A stretch of 64,000 nucleotides of DNA from Saprospiraceae bacterium. Its GTDB lineage: Bacteria; Bacteroidota; Bacteroidia; Chitinophagales; Saprospiraceae. Location of the stretch: the NCBI GenBank assembly GCA_016713025.1, contig JADJPZ010000004.1, forward strand, positions 2,914,001 to 2,978,000, written 5' to 3'. This document shows, in pieces, positions 25,079 to 34,079 of the stretch (position 1 is the stretch's first letter; each line of letters starts with the position of its first letter). The notes beneath the pieces were generated by a model. That model ran no database searches, had not been told where the DNA came from, and saw only the letters and a list, made by a program, of their open reading frames with translations. The translations under genes and the position numbers were made by a program.

Positions 25079-26539
25079 ATGAAAAAGTTTTTAGTGTTAT
25101 TTATTTTAACAAGCACATTTGCTTGTACTAACCTGGAAGAAAATATTTATGATAGAATACCGAGTGACAGATTCCCTGAAAACGCAGATCAGGCAGCACT
25201 TAAGGTCCTTCCTGCTTATAGGGAATTGAGTGACTTAATTGATGATGCCGGCTGGTGGTTTTGGGCTCAGGAAGTGACAAGTGATGAAATAGTTTTTCCG
25301 GTAAGGCTCACAGACTGGGAAGATGGTGGCAAATGGTATTTGCTGCATCAGCACCAATGGACCAACAATATAGATGCTGTCAATAGCATGTGGTCAAATC
25401 TTTATGATGGTGTGACAGAAGCCAATAGAGCTATTGATGAGCTGGAAGGAAGTAAAGACCTTGTCACCGTAGCAAAATTGAAAACTTTGAGGGCTTTTTA
25501 TTATTATCTTCTTATTGATAATTACGGAAATGTGCCATTAGTGACTTCATTTTCAAAAGCTGACAAACAGCCCAAAAAGACTGATAGAAAAGTAATTTAT
25601 GACTTTATTGTAAAGGACGTCAGAGAGAGTTTGCCTTCATTGCCTGCTTCAGCTCAGAAGTTTGCGGTTTCCAAAGGTATGGCTTATACATTGCTTGCAA
25701 AATTGTATCTCAATGCCGGTATTTATACAGGAACACCTGCATGGGCTGACGCTGAAAGATATTGCGACAGTGTCATACTCAGCAATACATATACTTTGGA
25801 AAGTGATGCATTGGGGCCTTTCAAAACCAATAATGAAAATTCTCCTGAAAACATTTTCACAATACCTTTTGATGAAAAAAATCTTCAGGGTTTCAGACTA
25901 CATATGCGCACCTTGCATTATCAGCACAATCTTACTTATGATATGCCGGTTGGAACCTGGAATGGTTTTGGAGCAATAGAAGATCATTACAATACATTTG
26001 AAGATATTGATGCCAGGAAAAAGGGTTTTATAGTGGGTCCACAGTTTGACTCCAAAGGCCAGGCTTTGTTTGATGGAACTGCCGGAGCTCCGGTAGTGAT
26101 CAATCCTAAAATTCCAAAACTGATCATTGATGGTTCTTTTTCTTTCCAGCAAATAAGAATGTCTGGGGCTAGAGTTGGTAAATTTGAGATAAAAAAAGGA
26201 GCTCTTCAAAACCTGAGCAATGATTTTCCGTTATTCCGATATGCAGATGTGCTCTTGATGAAGGCTGAAGCATTAGTGAGACAAGGTAAAAACGGAGATC
26301 AATTTATCAATCAGGTAAGAAAAAGAGCCAAAGTCTCTGATTTTAACAATGCCACTTTACCAATGATTTTGGCTGAGAGAGGCAGGGAAATGTTTTGTGA
26401 AGGACACAGAAGACAAGACTTAATACGTTTTGGTAGGTTTTTGGATGCATGGTGGGAAAAACCAGCTTCTGATTCAAAAAGAACAACCTTTCCTATACCA
26501 CAGTGGGCAATAGATGCTAATCCAAATTTAGCTAATTAA
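25079..26539 (+). CDS. SusD/RagB-family outer-membrane lipoprotein
   Basis: 486 aa. Lipobox STFAC gives a mature Cys16, so it is an outer-membrane lipoprotein. The TPR-like N-terminal helices contain NMW- and YDGVTEANRAIDEL-type segments (NSMWSNLYDGVTEANRAID) and LKTLRAFYYYLLIDNYGNVP, typical of SusD. The C-terminus carries PLFRYADVLLMKAEAL and ILAERGREMFCEGHRRQDLI, diagnostic of the family. It begins 31 bp after susC and would bind substrate at the cell surface and close over the SusC pore. Confidence 0.96.
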   Translation: MKKFLVLFILTSTFACTNLEENIYDRIPSDRFPENADQAALKVLPAYRELSDLIDDAGWWFWAQEVTSDEIVFPVRLTDWEDGGKWYLLHQHQWTNNIDAVNSMWSNLYDGVTEANRAIDELEGSKDLVTVAKLKTLRAFYYYLLIDNYGNVPLVTSFSKADKQPKKTDRKVIYDFIVKDVRESLPSLPASAQKFAVSKGMAYTLLAKLYLNAGIYTGTPAWADAERYCDSVILSNTYTLESDALGPFKTNNENSPENIFTIPFDEKNLQGFRLHMRTLHYQHNLTYDMPVGTWNGFGAIEDHYNTFEDIDARKKGFIVGPQFDSKGQALFDGTAGAPVVINPKIPKLIIDGSFSFQQIRMSGARVGKFEIKKGALQNLSNDFPLFRYADVLLMKAEALVRQGKNGDQFINQVRKRAKVSDFNNATLPMILAERGREMFCEGHRRQDLIRFGRFLDAWWEKPASDSKRTTFPIPQWAIDANPNLAN

Positions 26540-26582
26540 TTTTGTAATTTTATCTAATTATTAATTGTATAAATATTAAATC

Positions 26583-28058
26583 ATGAAGTCTTTAAAATTG
26601 AATTTTTTATCCAAAACACTCTCGATTTTATTATTGATGAGTTTTGTTTTTGTTAGCTGCAGTGATGATGATCCTGATGATGTTACCCCTACTCCAAAAG
26701 TGGAAGATGGTGTATATATTAAAGGAGCAGGTACTGCATTTGCTGAATTCAGCACCAAAGCACTCTTCAAAGTTACCAGAAATGAAGTCCTGCAGAAGGA
26801 CAGACCTGAACTATTGGAGGTATTTATGGCTATTAAGAAAGGTACTGATGGGTTCAACATAATAGATGTGAAAGGTACCACTCAGACTGTGTACGGACCA
26901 GGATCCGACTGGAAACTTGAAGCAACCCCAGGAGTTGATGATCCTAAGGATGGACTTTGGAAAGGCAATCTGGCTGCAAGTGCGAGCAAGTTTACTGTTC
27001 CTGAAGATGGGTTGTATCACATTGTTGTGGACTTTGGTGTTAAAAAAGTAACCATGGCAAGAGTGAAGTGGGGCGTCATCGGTGGTGCAACTCCAGATGG
27101 TTGGAGCGGTAGTACAGCAATGACACAAAGTGCTTTTGATCTCAACAAAATTTCTTTCAAAGTAGAGAAATTGGTATTGCTTAAAAATGAGTGGAAATTC
27201 CGTTATTCCAGTGGATGGAAAATTGAACTGGATGCGAATCTAGATTTAGGTGGAGGGCAGAAGGGAGTCAAAGTTAATACTAACTTAGGTGGTACACTTA
27301 GCGCGCTTGTTGCAGGTGGCGACAATATCAAAAATGATGTATATGGTGAGTATACCGTAGAACTCATCTGGGAAGCAGGAGTGGGCTATAAAGCTACTGC
27401 TACTAAAACGGGTGAAGGTCCTATACTGGCTGCATATCCTGACAATCTTTATGTGATCGGTGATGGCGTAGGCGGCTGGGAATGGAAAAAGAATGATATT
27501 CAGTTGATTCCGGTTCATTCAAATCCTCATCTCTTCTGGAGAATCGTTTGGTTAGAAAAAGACAAAGGATTTAAATTCTCTCCTGTTCAGGATTGGAAAG
27601 GTGATTTTGGTCAGGACAAATCAGCTCCAGTAAATGGTGTTTACAAAAAAGGAGGTGATAATGTACCTGTTACCGGTGCTACTGGATACTACATGATTGT
27701 CGTCAACTTAAAGACTGAAACCATAGAAGTGGTAGCTCCAAATGTATTTTTAATAGGTGATGCTGTAGCTAATTGGGATGCTGCTAACCCTGCCAATAAA
27801 TTTACAGTAGGTACAGATATCAATATTACCAAGGCATTAACAGCTGATAAAGAAATCAGAATGCACGTAACTTCACCTACCATGAAAAATGAAAAAGGTG
27901 ACAAAGCTTCTGACTGGTGGCAATCAGAATTCATCGTACTGAATGGTAAAATTGAATATAGAGGTAAAGGTAATGATCAGGCTAGAGTTAAATCTAAAGC
28001 AAGTGGTAATACTACCATAAAACTTGACTTCAAAGCAGGTACCGGTACTATTCAGTAA
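26583..28058 (+). CDS. SusE/SusF-like surface glycan-binding lipoprotein
   Basis: 491 aa. The lipobox is FVFVSC with an acidic run directly after it (SDDDPDD), the surface-export signal seen in Bacteroidota lipoproteins. The rest is a series of beta-sandwich modules; DNLYVIGDGVGGWEW at about 295 and NVFLIGDAVANWDA at about 390 are the tryptophan-containing starts of SusE/F (CBM-like) repeats. It is third in the susC-susD order, 43 bp after susD, and would bind ligand at the surface. It ends 31 bp before a strong terminator, so the operon stops here. Confidence 0.85.
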   Translation: MKSLKLNFLSKTLSILLLMSFVFVSCSDDDPDDVTPTPKVEDGVYIKGAGTAFAEFSTKALFKVTRNEVLQKDRPELLEVFMAIKKGTDGFNIIDVKGTTQTVYGPGSDWKLEATPGVDDPKDGLWKGNLAASASKFTVPEDGLYHIVVDFGVKKVTMARVKWGVIGGATPDGWSGSTAMTQSAFDLNKISFKVEKLVLLKNEWKFRYSSGWKIELDANLDLGGGQKGVKVNTNLGGTLSALVAGGDNIKNDVYGEYTVELIWEAGVGYKATATKTGEGPILAAYPDNLYVIGDGVGGWEWKKNDIQLIPVHSNPHLFWRIVWLEKDKGFKFSPVQDWKGDFGQDKSAPVNGVYKKGGDNVPVTGATGYYMIVVNLKTETIEVVAPNVFLIGDAVANWDAANPANKFTVGTDINITKALTADKEIRMHVTSPTMKNEKGDKASDWWQSEFIVLNGKIEYRGKGNDQARVKSKASGNTTIKLDFKAGTGTIQ

Positions 28059-28089
28059 GTATTGACCTTATTATCAAGCAATATAAAAT

Positions 28090-28126
28090 GCCCAAAACGA
28101 ATTTTTTTCGTTTTGGGCGTTTTTTT
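28090..28126 (+). terminator. Rho-independent terminator of the susC-D-E operon
   Basis: A perfect 11 bp stem (GCCCAAAACGA at 28090-28100 and TCGTTTTGGGC at 28108-28118), a 7 nt loop and then a run of seven T. Confidence 0.93.
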
Positions 28127-28127
28127 C

Positions 28128-28135
28128 TACCTTTG
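28128..28135 (+). promoter_or_regulatory. aroC promoter -7 box
   Basis: TACCTTTG matches TAnnTTTG exactly and ends just 4 nt before the aroC ATG (28140). The transcription start would fall at or next to the start codon, implying a leaderless or nearly leaderless mRNA. The region where the -33 box should be is occupied by the terminator stem and shows no clear TTG at the right spacing. Confidence 0.55.
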
Positions 28136-28139
28136 CACC

Positions 28140-29219
28140 ATGGCAGCAAATACTTTCGGCGAAATATTCAGGGTGACTACTTTCGGAGAGTCGCATGGTA
28201 AAGGTATAGGATTAATCATAGATGGTTGTCCTGCCGGTATCAGGATAGATGAGAACTTTATTCAGGCTGAATTAGACCGAAGGAAACCGGGGCAATCCAA
28301 AATCGTCACCCAACGCAAAGAAAATGAAAAATTTGTCATTCAGTCCGGCACTTTAAATGGAGTATCCACAGGAACACCCATCAGTATATTTATACCCAAT
28401 ACCGACCAAAAATCCAAAGATTACAGCCACATCGAAAATATATTCAGACCATCCCATGCTGACTATACCTACCATACCAAATATGGCATACGGGATGTGG
28501 CAGGCGGTGGTCGTTCTTCAGCACGAGAGACTGCGGCACGTGTAGCAGCCGGAGCGATCGCAAAGACCATATTGCAGGATGCCGGTGTCAGGATCACTGC
28601 CTATGTAAGTCAGGTCGGCCATATCAGGCTACCGCACCTGTATGATCAGAATCTTGAAACCATTGAAGGCAACATCGTCCGCTGTCCGGATCCAGTGATA
28701 GCGCAGCAAATGATCGATCTGATCATGGAAGTAAAAAAATCCGGAGATACTGTCGGTGGAATGGTGACTTGTGTTATCACAGGGTGCCCTCCAGGACTTG
28801 GAGCTCCTGTTTTTGATAAGTTGCACGCAGACCTGGGTAAAGCCATGCTCAGCATCAATGCAGTCAAAGGTTTTGAATATGGGTCAGGATTTGAAAGTGT
28901 GCGCATGAAAGGTTCAGAGCATAATGATTCTTTTGTCAATGTAGGAGGAAAAATAGTGACTTCAACCAATCATTCAGGTGGTATCCAGGGCGGCATAAGC
29001 AATGGCATGCCCATCAACTTTAATGTCGCATTCAAGCCTGTGGCCACTATTGTACAAAGTCAGGATACCGTTGATGCTCTGGGGAATACGGCTGTTGCTG
29101 ATGGTAAAGGACGTCATGACCCATGTGTAGTGCCGCGCGCCGTACCTATAGTAGAAGCTATGGCTGCCCTTGTATTGGTGGATCACTTGCTGAGAAATAA
29201 GGCCGTTAAGTTGCAGTGA
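28140..29219 (+). CDS. aroC: Chorismate synthase
   Basis: 359 aa. It begins MAANTFGEIFRVTTFGESHG, with the conserved His of GESHGKGIG. GGGRSSARETAARVAAGAIA is the FMN/substrate motif; later AVKGFEYGSGF, NHSGGIQGGISNG and the end RHDPCVVPRAVPIVEAMAAL are all present. It converts 5-enolpyruvylshikimate 3-phosphate to chorismate using reduced FMN. The frame is open further upstream to 28062, but that stretch encodes the terminator and is not used. Confidence 0.97.
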   Translation: MAANTFGEIFRVTTFGESHGKGIGLIIDGCPAGIRIDENFIQAELDRRKPGQSKIVTQRKENEKFVIQSGTLNGVSTGTPISIFIPNTDQKSKDYSHIENIFRPSHADYTYHTKYGIRDVAGGGRSSARETAARVAAGAIAKTILQDAGVRITAYVSQVGHIRLPHLYDQNLETIEGNIVRCPDPVIAQQMIDLIMEVKKSGDTVGGMVTCVITGCPPGLGAPVFDKLHADLGKAMLSINAVKGFEYGSGFESVRMKGSEHNDSFVNVGGKIVTSTNHSGGIQGGISNGMPINFNVAFKPVATIVQSQDTVDALGNTAVADGKGRHDPCVVPRAVPIVEAMAALVLVDHLLRNKAVKLQ

Positions 29220-29222
29220 TAA

Positions 29223-29506
29223 GTGTGTATAACAAAATAGAAGTTATTTTCTCTAATAAAGAAATTTGTTACTAACTTGTCCTTCCTAAGAAAGAAGCCT
29301 ATATATCAAAAATATATTACAATAGCTGGGGTTCCCATTTTTGCACTAAAATTGTTTAAACTGCCCGCTACCCTCATTCCCCTAAAGGGGAGATCAGCCC
29401 GTTGATGGAAAATATTGGGTGGGGCGGCTTAAGCGTAGCTTGACAGGCTCTTTAGAGAATGAGGGTAGCAGCGCATTTAAATATTGGTGCAATTTGTTAT
29501 ACACAC
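29223..29506 (+). repeat. Element C copy 2 (284 bp, perfect 14 bp terminal inverted repeats)
   Basis: GTGTGTATAACAAA (29223-29236) and TTTGTTATACACAC (29493-29506) are perfect inverted repeats. Inside is a second inverted pair, CTACCCTCATTC and GAATGAGGGTAG, and the AAGCGTAGCTTGACAGGCTC block shared with copy 1. There is no open frame. It starts 3 bp after the aroC stop and fills most of the spacer to the ABC gene. It fits a MITE mobilised in trans. Confidence 0.82.
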
Positions 29507-29630
29507 CAGTGATAATGTAAACATTGAAGTATTAAAATTTTGGACCAAAGTATCAGACTATGAATTTATCGGCTCATTACTAAACAGTTTCGGGCCGACG
29601 GATGTTAGTAATTCTTAATTCTTAGCTCAA

Positions 29631-31415
29631 TTGAAGCAATTATTTACTCTCAACAGATTTTTTGTAAAGTATAAGTGGCATCTTATCCTCGGTATCCTCT
29701 TCGTCACGGGTTCCAATTATTATGCTATACTGATTCCCCAGAAAGTGAGAGAGGCTCTGGACCTTGTTCAGCAAAAAATTGCTGTTTACAAGGAAATCAA
29801 TCCGTCTCTAAAGGATGCATTTTATGATGAGCTGGGTCATGCATTATTGATTTTTGGGTTGGTTGTCACTGGCTATGTGATACTCAAGGGATTACTCATG
29901 TATTTTATGCGGCAAACCATCATCGTCATGTCGAGATTGATTGAGTATGATATGCGAAAGGAAATTTATGGACATCTCCAGACTTTGGATCAGACTTTTT
30001 ACAGAAAGTATCAGACGGGAGATATCATGGCCAGAATTTCTGAAGATGTTTCGAAGGTAAGAAACTATCTCGGTCCGGGATTACTTTATGGGATTAACCT
30101 GATTTCATTGTTTATCATGACGATATACGCCATGTTGCAGGTAGATTTAGTTTTGACACTTTTTGCATTGCTGCCTCTTCCTATCCTTTCGATATCTATT
30201 TACTACGTAAGCAATCTGATCAATGAAAAAAGTACACTTATACAACAGCAACTTTCAGCTTTGAGCAATACCACTCAAGAAACTTATTCTGGTATCCGGG
30301 TAGTAAAATCATATGTAAAGGAAGACCAGTTTTCTGAATTTTTCGAAGCTCAGAGTGAAGAGTACAAAAACCGTTCACTGGCACTTGCCAAGATCGAGTC
30401 CTACTTCCAGCCTTTGATGACGCTACTGATAGCATTGAGTACACTGCTAGTGGTCATGGTAGGTGGCTATAGGGTGTACTCCGGCCATCTTACCCCGGGA
30501 AATATTGCAGAGTTTATTCTTTATGTCAACATGTTGACCTGGCCGGTGACGGCGATCGGCTGGATTGCCTCAGTCATACAAGAAGCTGAAGCATCACAAA
30601 CGAGGATCAATGAAATCATGAACATCAAATCAGAAATCACCAATAGTAGTTCTGAAAGCTATCAGATAGGAGGTGAAATCGAGTTCCGAAATGTAAGCTT
30701 TACTTATCCCAATACCGGAATACAAGCATTAAAAAATGTAAGCTTCACTCTAAAAAAGGGCGAAAAAATGGCTATCATGGGCAAAACTGCATCGGGAAAG
30801 ACTACCATTGCAGAATTATTAACCCGGATGTTTGACGTCACTGATGGACAGATTTTGATTGACGGAAAAGATATAAGAGAACATAATATTTCTGTTCTCA
30901 GAGATAGAATTGCCAATGTACCTCAGGATGTATTTCTATTTTCAGATACTATCAAGGCCAATGTTGCTTTCGGACATCCTGAGGCAGATTTGGAAGAAGT
31001 TGAGAATTATACCCGCCACGCATCAGTTTATGAAGATATCACAAAATTGCCAGATACATTTGACACAATGGTAGGAGAGAGAGGAGTTACTTTATCCGGA
31101 GGCCAAAAACAGAGGGTATCTATAGCGCGTGCTTTTATCAAAAAACCTGATATTGTGATCCTGGATGATGCTTTGTCTGCAGTAGATACCGCTACCGAAC
31201 AGACCATTCTTTCATACTTTCAGGAATCATTGAAGGACAAAACAGCTGTCATCATTACTCACAGAGCCAACAACCTACTCAATTATGATAAGATCATCGT
31301 CCTGGATCATGGGATTGTAGCTGAAGAAGGAACACACGAAGAATTGGTCAATCAATCAGGATTTTACAGTAGTATCTTCCGTCAACAAATGATGCATCAA
31401 AATTATCCGGTTTAG
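29631..31415 (+). CDS. ABC exporter, fused permease-ATPase (MsbA/multidrug type)
   Basis: 594 aa half-transporter. Six membrane helices lie in residues 15-310. The ATPase domain shows Walker A MGKTASGKTT, the Q-loop VPQDVFLFSD, signature LSGGQKQR, Walker B DIVILDDALSAVD and the switch His in ITHRANN. It functions as a homodimer exporting lipids or drugs; the substrate is not evident. The residues before helix 1 are short and no ATG is available, so the TTG at 29631 (MKQLFTLNRFF) is taken as start. The long loop between helices 1 and 2 (about 45 residues) is typical of the Bacteroidota branch. Confidence 0.92.
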   Translation: MKQLFTLNRFFVKYKWHLILGILFVTGSNYYAILIPQKVREALDLVQQKIAVYKEINPSLKDAFYDELGHALLIFGLVVTGYVILKGLLMYFMRQTIIVMSRLIEYDMRKEIYGHLQTLDQTFYRKYQTGDIMARISEDVSKVRNYLGPGLLYGINLISLFIMTIYAMLQVDLVLTLFALLPLPILSISIYYVSNLINEKSTLIQQQLSALSNTTQETYSGIRVVKSYVKEDQFSEFFEAQSEEYKNRSLALAKIESYFQPLMTLLIALSTLLVVMVGGYRVYSGHLTPGNIAEFILYVNMLTWPVTAIGWIASVIQEAEASQTRINEIMNIKSEITNSSSESYQIGGEIEFRNVSFTYPNTGIQALKNVSFTLKKGEKMAIMGKTASGKTTIAELLTRMFDVTDGQILIDGKDIREHNISVLRDRIANVPQDVFLFSDTIKANVAFGHPEADLEEVENYTRHASVYEDITKLPDTFDTMVGERGVTLSGGQKQRVSIARAFIKKPDIVILDDALSAVDTATEQTILSYFQESLKDKTAVIITHRANNLLNYDKIIVLDHGIVAEEGTHEELVNQSGFYSSIFRQQMMHQNYPV

Positions 31416-31435
31416 AAAAAAAACAAATAAAAATT

Positions 31436-31464
31436 TTGATGATTCTAAACATTGTTTATATTTG
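31436..31464 (+). promoter_or_regulatory. Promoter of the PUR-domain gene
   Basis: TTG at 31436-31438 and TATATTTG at 31457-31464, with 18 nt between, fit the Bacteroidota -33/-7 consensus. The start codon follows 28 nt later. Confidence 0.6.
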
Positions 31465-31491
31465 TCCTATCATATATAAAAAATACTTAAA

Positions 31492-31836
31492 GTGGAACGA
31501 GACGAAAGGGGTAAATTTGATAGTGTCTATACCGCAAAAATAAAAGCTGGAAAAAGGCGTACATATTTTTTTGATGTCAGAAAGACCAAAGGTGAGGACT
31601 ATTATGTCACACTTACTGAAAGCACAAAAAAGTGTGATTCTGATGGCTACGAAAGACATAAAATATTTCTTTACAAAGAAGATTTTAATCGGTTTCTTGC
31701 CCAACTTCAGGAAACTATCGATCATGTAAAAAAAGACCTGATGCCTGATTTTGATTATGACCAATATGAAAAAAGACAAGCTGAATGGGAAGCTTCTCAA
31801 GATGGAAAATCTGAAAAAGACGATTCGGACTGGTAA
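31492..31836 (+). CDS. DUF3276/PUR-family nucleic-acid-binding protein
   Basis: 114 aa. The core (KIKAGKRRTYFFDVRKTKGE, YYVTLTES, HKIFLYKEDFNRFLAQL) is a PUR repeat of the DUF3276 family, widespread in Bacteroidota, which resembles the single-stranded DNA/RNA-binding PUR-alpha fold. The C-terminus is acidic and disordered (KSEKDDSDW). The start is a GTG at 31492, placed at the usual N-terminus of the family and 28 nt after a good promoter. Its role is unknown. Confidence 0.85.
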   Translation: MERDERGKFDSVYTAKIKAGKRRTYFFDVRKTKGEDYYVTLTESTKKCDSDGYERHKIFLYKEDFNRFLAQLQETIDHVKKDLMPDFDYDQYEKRQAEWEASQDGKSEKDDSDW

Positions 31837-31884
31837 TTCTGTTGTCAGGATTGTAGTTAGTATCCTAGTCAATAACATGGTCCC

Positions 31885-32610
31885 ATGAATATACTTTTGG
31901 TAGCTGCTACTGAAATTGAAATACAGCCATTTCTTGGTTTTTATGCTATCAGCCAGACATCTGCTCATCAAATTTCTATCGATCCGAGTATCAATATCTC
32001 AACTTTGGTCACAGGCCCGGGTTTACTTAATACCGTATTTCATCTTACTCAATATATCGCGCTCAACAAAGTAGATCTGGTCATCAATGCAGGAATAGCA
32101 GGAGCGTTTGATCCCAAGGTTCAAAAAGGCACTATCTTTAATGTATATCGTGATACTATAGCTGATATGGGAGCAGAGCATGCGGATGGCAGTTTTCAGG
32201 ATGTCTTTGAGATGGGACTGATGGATCCAAATGAGCTTACCTGCAGAGATGCCTGGCTCTATCCAATCGATTGGAAACCAATGGATCAAATTCGTACCGC
32301 AACATCAGTCACTGTCAATAAAGTGAGCGGAAGTCTGTCATCCATCCAAAAGCTAAAGCAAAAATATCAACCTGATATAGAATCTATGGAAGGTGCAGGG
32401 GTGTTTTATACTTGCAATATGCTGAAAATCCCCTCATTACAAATAAGAGCAATATCAAATCATGTTGAGCCCAGAAACAAAGCCAATTGGGATATCCCTT
32501 TGGCAATAAAAGCATTGAATGATTATTTGATTGAATTCATTCAGAGGATGCACACCAAACAGAATATTGATTTCAAAAATCAATGTCGTTTAGTTAAGAC
32601 CATATTATGA
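31885..32610 (+). CDS. mqnB: Futalosine hydrolase (menaquinone biosynthesis)
   Basis: 241 aa of the nucleoside phosphorylase/MTAN fold: ILLVAATEIEIQPFL at the N-terminus, VTGPGLLNTVFHLTQY, LVINAGIAGAFD, and ESMEGAGVFYTC with the catalytic Glu-Gly region; ISNHVEPRNKANWDIP is characteristic of futalosine hydrolase. It cleaves hypoxanthine from futalosine, giving dehypoxanthine futalosine. The last 9-10 residues (CRLVKTIL region) and the stop codon are encoded by the left end of element B copy 2, so the native C-terminus was replaced by an insertion; the catalytic part is unaffected. Confidence 0.9.
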   Translation: MNILLVAATEIEIQPFLGFYAISQTSAHQISIDPSINISTLVTGPGLLNTVFHLTQYIALNKVDLVINAGIAGAFDPKVQKGTIFNVYRDTIADMGAEHADGSFQDVFEMGLMDPNELTCRDAWLYPIDWKPMDQIRTATSVTVNKVSGSLSSIQKLKQKYQPDIESMEGAGVFYTCNMLKIPSLQIRAISNHVEPRNKANWDIPLAIKALNDYLIEFIQRMHTKQNIDFKNQCRLVKTIL

Positions 32611-32682
32611 AGTCCTTCCTTTCTAAGGGAAGGATTTAGGATGGGTAAAAACAAATAAAAATACTTTAACTAAACGACATTG
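32581..32682 (+). repeat. Element B copy 2 (102 bp)
   Basis: CAATGTCGTTTAGTTAAG at the left is repeated inverted at the right as TTAACTAAACGACATTG. Interior AAGTCCTTCC/GGAAGGATTT forms a hairpin. It overlaps the 3' end of mqnB by 30 bp. Confidence 0.85.
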
Positions 32683-32784
32683 TTTCAAAAATTTATAATC
32701 ATAATTATTTAATTTGATCGCATTTATTTGATTATTAGCGAATTGTGATTTAAATTATCATTATGTTATTTTTAGTCCATTTAA

Positions 32785-32814
32785 TTGTCAGTTGGGTTAA
32801 AAAGTATAATTTTG
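32785..32814 (+). promoter_or_regulatory. Promoter of the 32834 gene
   Basis: TTG (32785-32787), a 19 nt spacer and TAATTTTG (32807-32814) fit the Bacteroidota consensus well. The ATG is 20 nt further on. Confidence 0.6.
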
Positions 32815-32833
32815 CATTCTAAATCTAAACATT

Positions 32834-34051
32834 ATGCCGACAATCAGATATGTCATATTCATCGTATCCTTCTTATATGGCTCAGTAGCCTATAATCAAA
32901 AGGTTGATATTGACAACTTTTGGGTCTATATCAGTTGTCTTGACTTACCTGTCAATTACGTAGCGGCAGAAGACCGTGCATTCACGATAAAGCTGTCTGG
33001 AGATCCATCTTTTATAGCAAGAGATAAAATCGAGCTGATCAACCTGTATGGATGGTCAAAGGTCGACAAAAAGTCATCAATGGACGTAAAAGTAAATATT
33101 GCTGGATTTTTTGCAGGTTCACCAAATCCATCCAAAAGGGTAGAAGAAAAAAAAGATAAGGATGGAAAGGTAATCTCAAAAACTACTTACCACAGGATCA
33201 GTCTCAACAACACAGGAAGAGGGGACATAAGGATCTTCGGGCCCAAGGACGAAATGAATAAAACAGGTAAGGCAAAGGATGAAAAAAAAATCGTAAAAAA
33301 GCAAAAAGAGGAGGCCGCCAACCCGTTTTTGAAAAATGTGGACACAAAAGACGATGGCTCATATTCCGGCGATATCAATTCTGACAAAGCTCTGGCGTAC
33401 ACTGAAAATCTTGATTATACATTCACGTATCAGACACGGGAATATCTTACTGCTGATGAAGCTCAAAAGGAGTATGCGGCCAATGCACAGATTCAGATAA
33501 AGAATCATGAAAATCAATACAGAAATGATTTTCCAGGACGTGTCACAAGGTTTATAAATCATCATTATGGCTATAAACCCGCCAAATACAATGTGAAATT
33601 CAAAAGATTGGATTCAGAAGACCATCCCGAATTCGATATGTTTGACAATGCAACTAAAGCTTTGAAAACTATATTTGCAAAAATGAGATACAACAGACCC
33701 GCAACTCAGATCGAAAAGGATCTGATGCCGGTCATAGAGTATTTTGAAGGAATCGCAAAAAAATATTCCTCCGTCAATAGTAAACATACAAAAAACCTGA
33801 GAGGTGCGGCATATTATAACTTAGCAAGGATATACCAATATCTTGATAAGCATGACCGAGTGATAGAAATAGGACAAGCCATCATATCCACAGGTCATGA
33901 TGAAGATGAAGGAGAAGATTTCATCAAGGAATCACAGGAAATCAAAAGAAAACTCGATTTCCATCAGATGAAGTCCAGACACATTTCTCCTCAAAATAAA
34001 GATCAGGAGCAAGAAGATGAAGGCGAAATAATAGCTGAATCTGGTAATTAA
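32834..34051 (+). CDS. Hypothetical secreted protein with low-complexity linker
   Basis: 405 aa, not recognised. There is a signal peptide (MPTIRYVIFIVSFLYGSVAY). Residues 25-125 seem to be a beta-rich domain (FWVYISCLDLPVNYV; TYHRISLNNTGRGDIRI). A lysine-rich segment around 140-165 (KTGKAKDEKKIVKKQKEEA) is probably flexible. The C-terminal half is helical, with AAYYNLARIYQYLDKHDRVI resembling a TPR, and ends in an acidic tail (DQEQEDEGEIIAESGN). Similar layouts occur in unannotated Bacteroidota envelope proteins. Single gene with its own promoter. Confidence 0.6.
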   Translation: MPTIRYVIFIVSFLYGSVAYNQKVDIDNFWVYISCLDLPVNYVAAEDRAFTIKLSGDPSFIARDKIELINLYGWSKVDKKSSMDVKVNIAGFFAGSPNPSKRVEEKKDKDGKVISKTTYHRISLNNTGRGDIRIFGPKDEMNKTGKAKDEKKIVKKQKEEAANPFLKNVDTKDDGSYSGDINSDKALAYTENLDYTFTYQTREYLTADEAQKEYAANAQIQIKNHENQYRNDFPGRVTRFINHHYGYKPAKYNVKFKRLDSEDHPEFDMFDNATKALKTIFAKMRYNRPATQIEKDLMPVIEYFEGIAKKYSSVNSKHTKNLRGAAYYNLARIYQYLDKHDRVIEIGQAIISTGHDEDEGEDFIKESQEIKRKLDFHQMKSRHISPQNKDQEQEDEGEIIAESGN

Positions 34052-34079
34052 AAATTTCTGATTTGAACTTTTATTTTTT

